DNA of 64,000 bases from Betaproteobacteria bacterium Ga0077523 (GTDB taxonomy: Bacteria; Pseudomonadota; Gammaproteobacteria; Burkholderiales; Ga0077523). Below are positions 62,882 to 64,000 of this stretch, piece by piece; the first letter of the stretch is position 1; every line of letters begins with the position of its first letter. Location of the stretch: NCBI GenBank assembly GCA_001464695.1, contig LNDQ01000120.1:62001-126000 (forward strand), read 5' to 3'. Position numbers and translations under genes: made by a program. Under the pieces are notes generated by a model that did no database searches, was not told where the DNA came from, and worked only from the letters and a program-made list of their open reading frames with translations.

Positions 62882-63436
62882 TCAGCCACCTTCCACTGCC
62901 GTGGCGGCACGCGCTTCGCCGCTGCCGCCTTCGATGTCGTGCATCCAGTGCGGACGCATGCAGGCGTTCTCCGCGAACCACGCGTGCGACACGTGGCCGG
63001 GATGATTTTCCAGATATTCGAATGTCACGTTGAAATAGTCCGGGGAAGTCTTCCAGATGAAAGTGAGTTCACGCGATTCGCCCAGGCCCCCGTGCATCAG
63101 GGCGCGGGTCTCGACGCGCAGGGGTTGGCCGCGCACCGCGATTTCCTCGTTGGCGAGTGCCAGGATGTTGCGCACCGAAAGATCCACCCGCGGCTTGGCG
63201 TTGACCAGGATCAGGCGGTCCTCGCAGAACCAGAACTGGATCGATCGGGGGCCATCGGCGTCGCGCGGACCGGCCGCGAGCAGGAACTCGCGCGCGTTGC
63301 CGACCTGGTCGTAGCGCGCCGCGGCGAGCCGGATGACGTCCTCCCGGCTCATCCCGCTCTCGAAGCCGCCAGCGTCGAACGCAGGGGCTGCGCCGCTCGA
63401 AAGCGCCAGGGCCAGCGACGCGCACCACCGCACCAT
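62882..63436 (-). CDS. Secreted protein of unknown function upstream of ilvE
   Basis: A 184-residue protein from ATG 63436 with a short signal peptide (VRWCASLALALSSGAAPAFD). The body is beta-rich, with SIQFWFCEDRLILVNAKPRV, ELTFIWKTSPDYFNVTFEYL and a His/Glu-rich end. I do not recognise a family. The TGA lies 1 base before the ilvE GTG. A longer frame reaching 63778 overlaps the divergent MoxR gene and is not supported. Confidence 0.7.
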   Translation of the reverse strand: MVRWCASLALALSSGAAPAFDAGGFESGMSREDVIRLAAARYDQVGNAREFLLAAGPRDADGPRSIQFWFCEDRLILVNAKPRVDLSVRNILALANEEIAVRGQPLRVETRALMHGGLGESRELTFIWKTSPDYFNVTFEYLENHPGHVSHAWFAENACMRPHWMHDIEGGSGEARAATAVEGG

Positions 63437-63548
63437 GGGACCACTCCACCAGTGAAACCTGCCCGATTGTAGCCCGGTCGCTTGACCCTCGCGAAGGCTC
63501 CGTGCCAGCATCCCCCGGGCGTAGGCCGCGCATGACCCGAGAACGACA

Positions 63549-64000
63549 ATGAGCCAGGAGGAGAACGCACTCGCGGATTGGCGCGCCAGCGCACTCGCCA
63601 TCGAGTCGGCGGTCAATACCGTCGTCATCGGGCAGCGGCGCGCGGTACGCCTGATCGACGTCGCGCTGTTCGCACGCGGCCACGTGCTGCTGGAAGGCGA
63701 CGTGGGGGTAGGCAAGACCACGCTGCTGCGGGCGTTCGCGCGCGCCGTGGGCGGCAGCTTCAGCCGCATCGAGGGCACGGTGGACCTGATGCCGGCCGAC
63801 CTCCTCTATTACACCTATATCGGCGAGGATGGCCGGCCGCGCGTCGATCCCGGGCCGCTGGTGCGCAACAGCGACGACCTCGCCGTGCTGTTCTTCAACG
63901 AGATCAACCGCGCGCGGCCCCAGGTGCATTCGGTGCTGCTGCGCGTGATGGCCGAGCGCAGCGCTGCGGCCTTCGACCGCGAGTTCCGGTTTCCTCACCT
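63549..64000 (+). CDS. MoxR family AAA+ ATPase (partial)
   Basis: The first 150 residues of a MoxR-type ATPase that runs off the right edge. Walker A is VLLEGDVGVGKTTLLRAFA, the substrate-loop region MPADLLYYTYIGED follows, and Walker B is LAVLFFNEINRARPQVHSVL. MoxR ATPases are chaperones for maturation of enzyme complexes, including methanol dehydrogenases in some methylotrophs. Here the gene is 27 kb from xoxF, so a link is not established. Confidence 0.92.
   Translation, partial: MSQEENALADWRASALAIESAVNTVVIGQRRAVRLIDVALFARGHVLLEGDVGVGKTTLLRAFARAVGGSFSRIEGTVDLMPADLLYYTYIGEDGRPRVDPGPLVRNSDDLAVLFFNEINRARPQVHSVLLRVMAERSAAAFDREFRFPH

Overview
The window is GC-rich DNA from a proteobacterium, most likely a betaproteobacterium (Burkholderiales/Rhodocyclales-like). 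Evidence for this is a spheroidene-type purple-bacterial photosynthesis gene cluster of the Rubrivivax kind, a housekeeping block (hda, pcnB, panB/panC, purM/purN, rsmB, coaBC, dut) typical of that class, and dispersed GC-rich intergenic repeats of a type common in Burkholderiales. All assignments are read by eye from sequence and family knowledge; no database search was run.

Region 1 (1-18092) is the photosynthesis gene cluster. A minus-strand superoperon runs crtE-crtF-bchC-bchX-bchY-bchZ-pufB-(pufB-like)-pufA-pufL-pufM and leaves the window inside pufM. Beside it lie crtD-crtC on the plus strand and bchI-bchD-bchO-crtI-crtB-(small membrane ORF) on the minus strand. Together these supply phytoene synthesis and desaturation, hydration, methoxylation and 3,4-desaturation to spheroidene-type carotenoids. 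They also supply Mg chelation, the chlorophyllide a reductase steps to bacteriochlorophyll a, and the core antenna and reaction centre. Perfect TGT-N12-ACA boxes (PpsR/CrtJ operators) lie before bchC and between crtE and crtD. Two anomalies stand out: an intact 74-residue pufB paralogue without the pigment-binding histidine, placed between pufB and pufA, and a bchZ that has lost an internal block and changes frame.

Region 2 (18111-33008) is housekeeping: pantothenate synthesis (panC, panB), a deoxynucleoside kinase, poly(A) polymerase, a HAD phosphatase and Hda on the minus strand; purM, purN, a DUF3108 protein, rsmB, a MscS channel and a fatty-acid desaturase on the plus strand; then rpmB-rpmG, radC, coaBC and dut.

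Region 3 (33040-44919) is a lanthanide-dependent methanol oxidation locus, xoxF - terminator - xoxJ - cytochrome c. Directly upstream on the same strand is a three-gene signalling operon: a hybrid-free histidine kinase of about 2070 residues with CHASE, ten PAS and GAF domains, a response regulator fused to an anti-sigma-type ATPase, and a response regulator fused to a SpoIIE-type phosphatase. The start codons overlap the preceding stops. The layout suggests a partner-switching pathway that may serve the methanol genes, which is inference.

Region 4 (44918-64000) is mixed: a DUF192 protein, Fe superoxide dismutase, a PP2C phosphatase overlapping ybiB, a histone-deacetylase-like hydrolase, a DUF2007 protein, and a PA0069-type radical SAM protein with a near-perfect SOS box at its start codon. 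An arylformamidase-like hydrolase follows, then a tightly overlapping sulfurtransferase / NAD-epimerase / TlpA / isochorismatase / proline-iminopeptidase run, DUF945, DUF429, a membrane M23 peptidase, an LprI-type protein, a DUF1111 dihaem protein, ilvE, an unknown secreted protein and the start of a MoxR ATPase. Four kinds of dispersed intergenic repeat are scattered through the window. No tRNA, rRNA, CRISPR array, insertion sequence or phage gene was seen.
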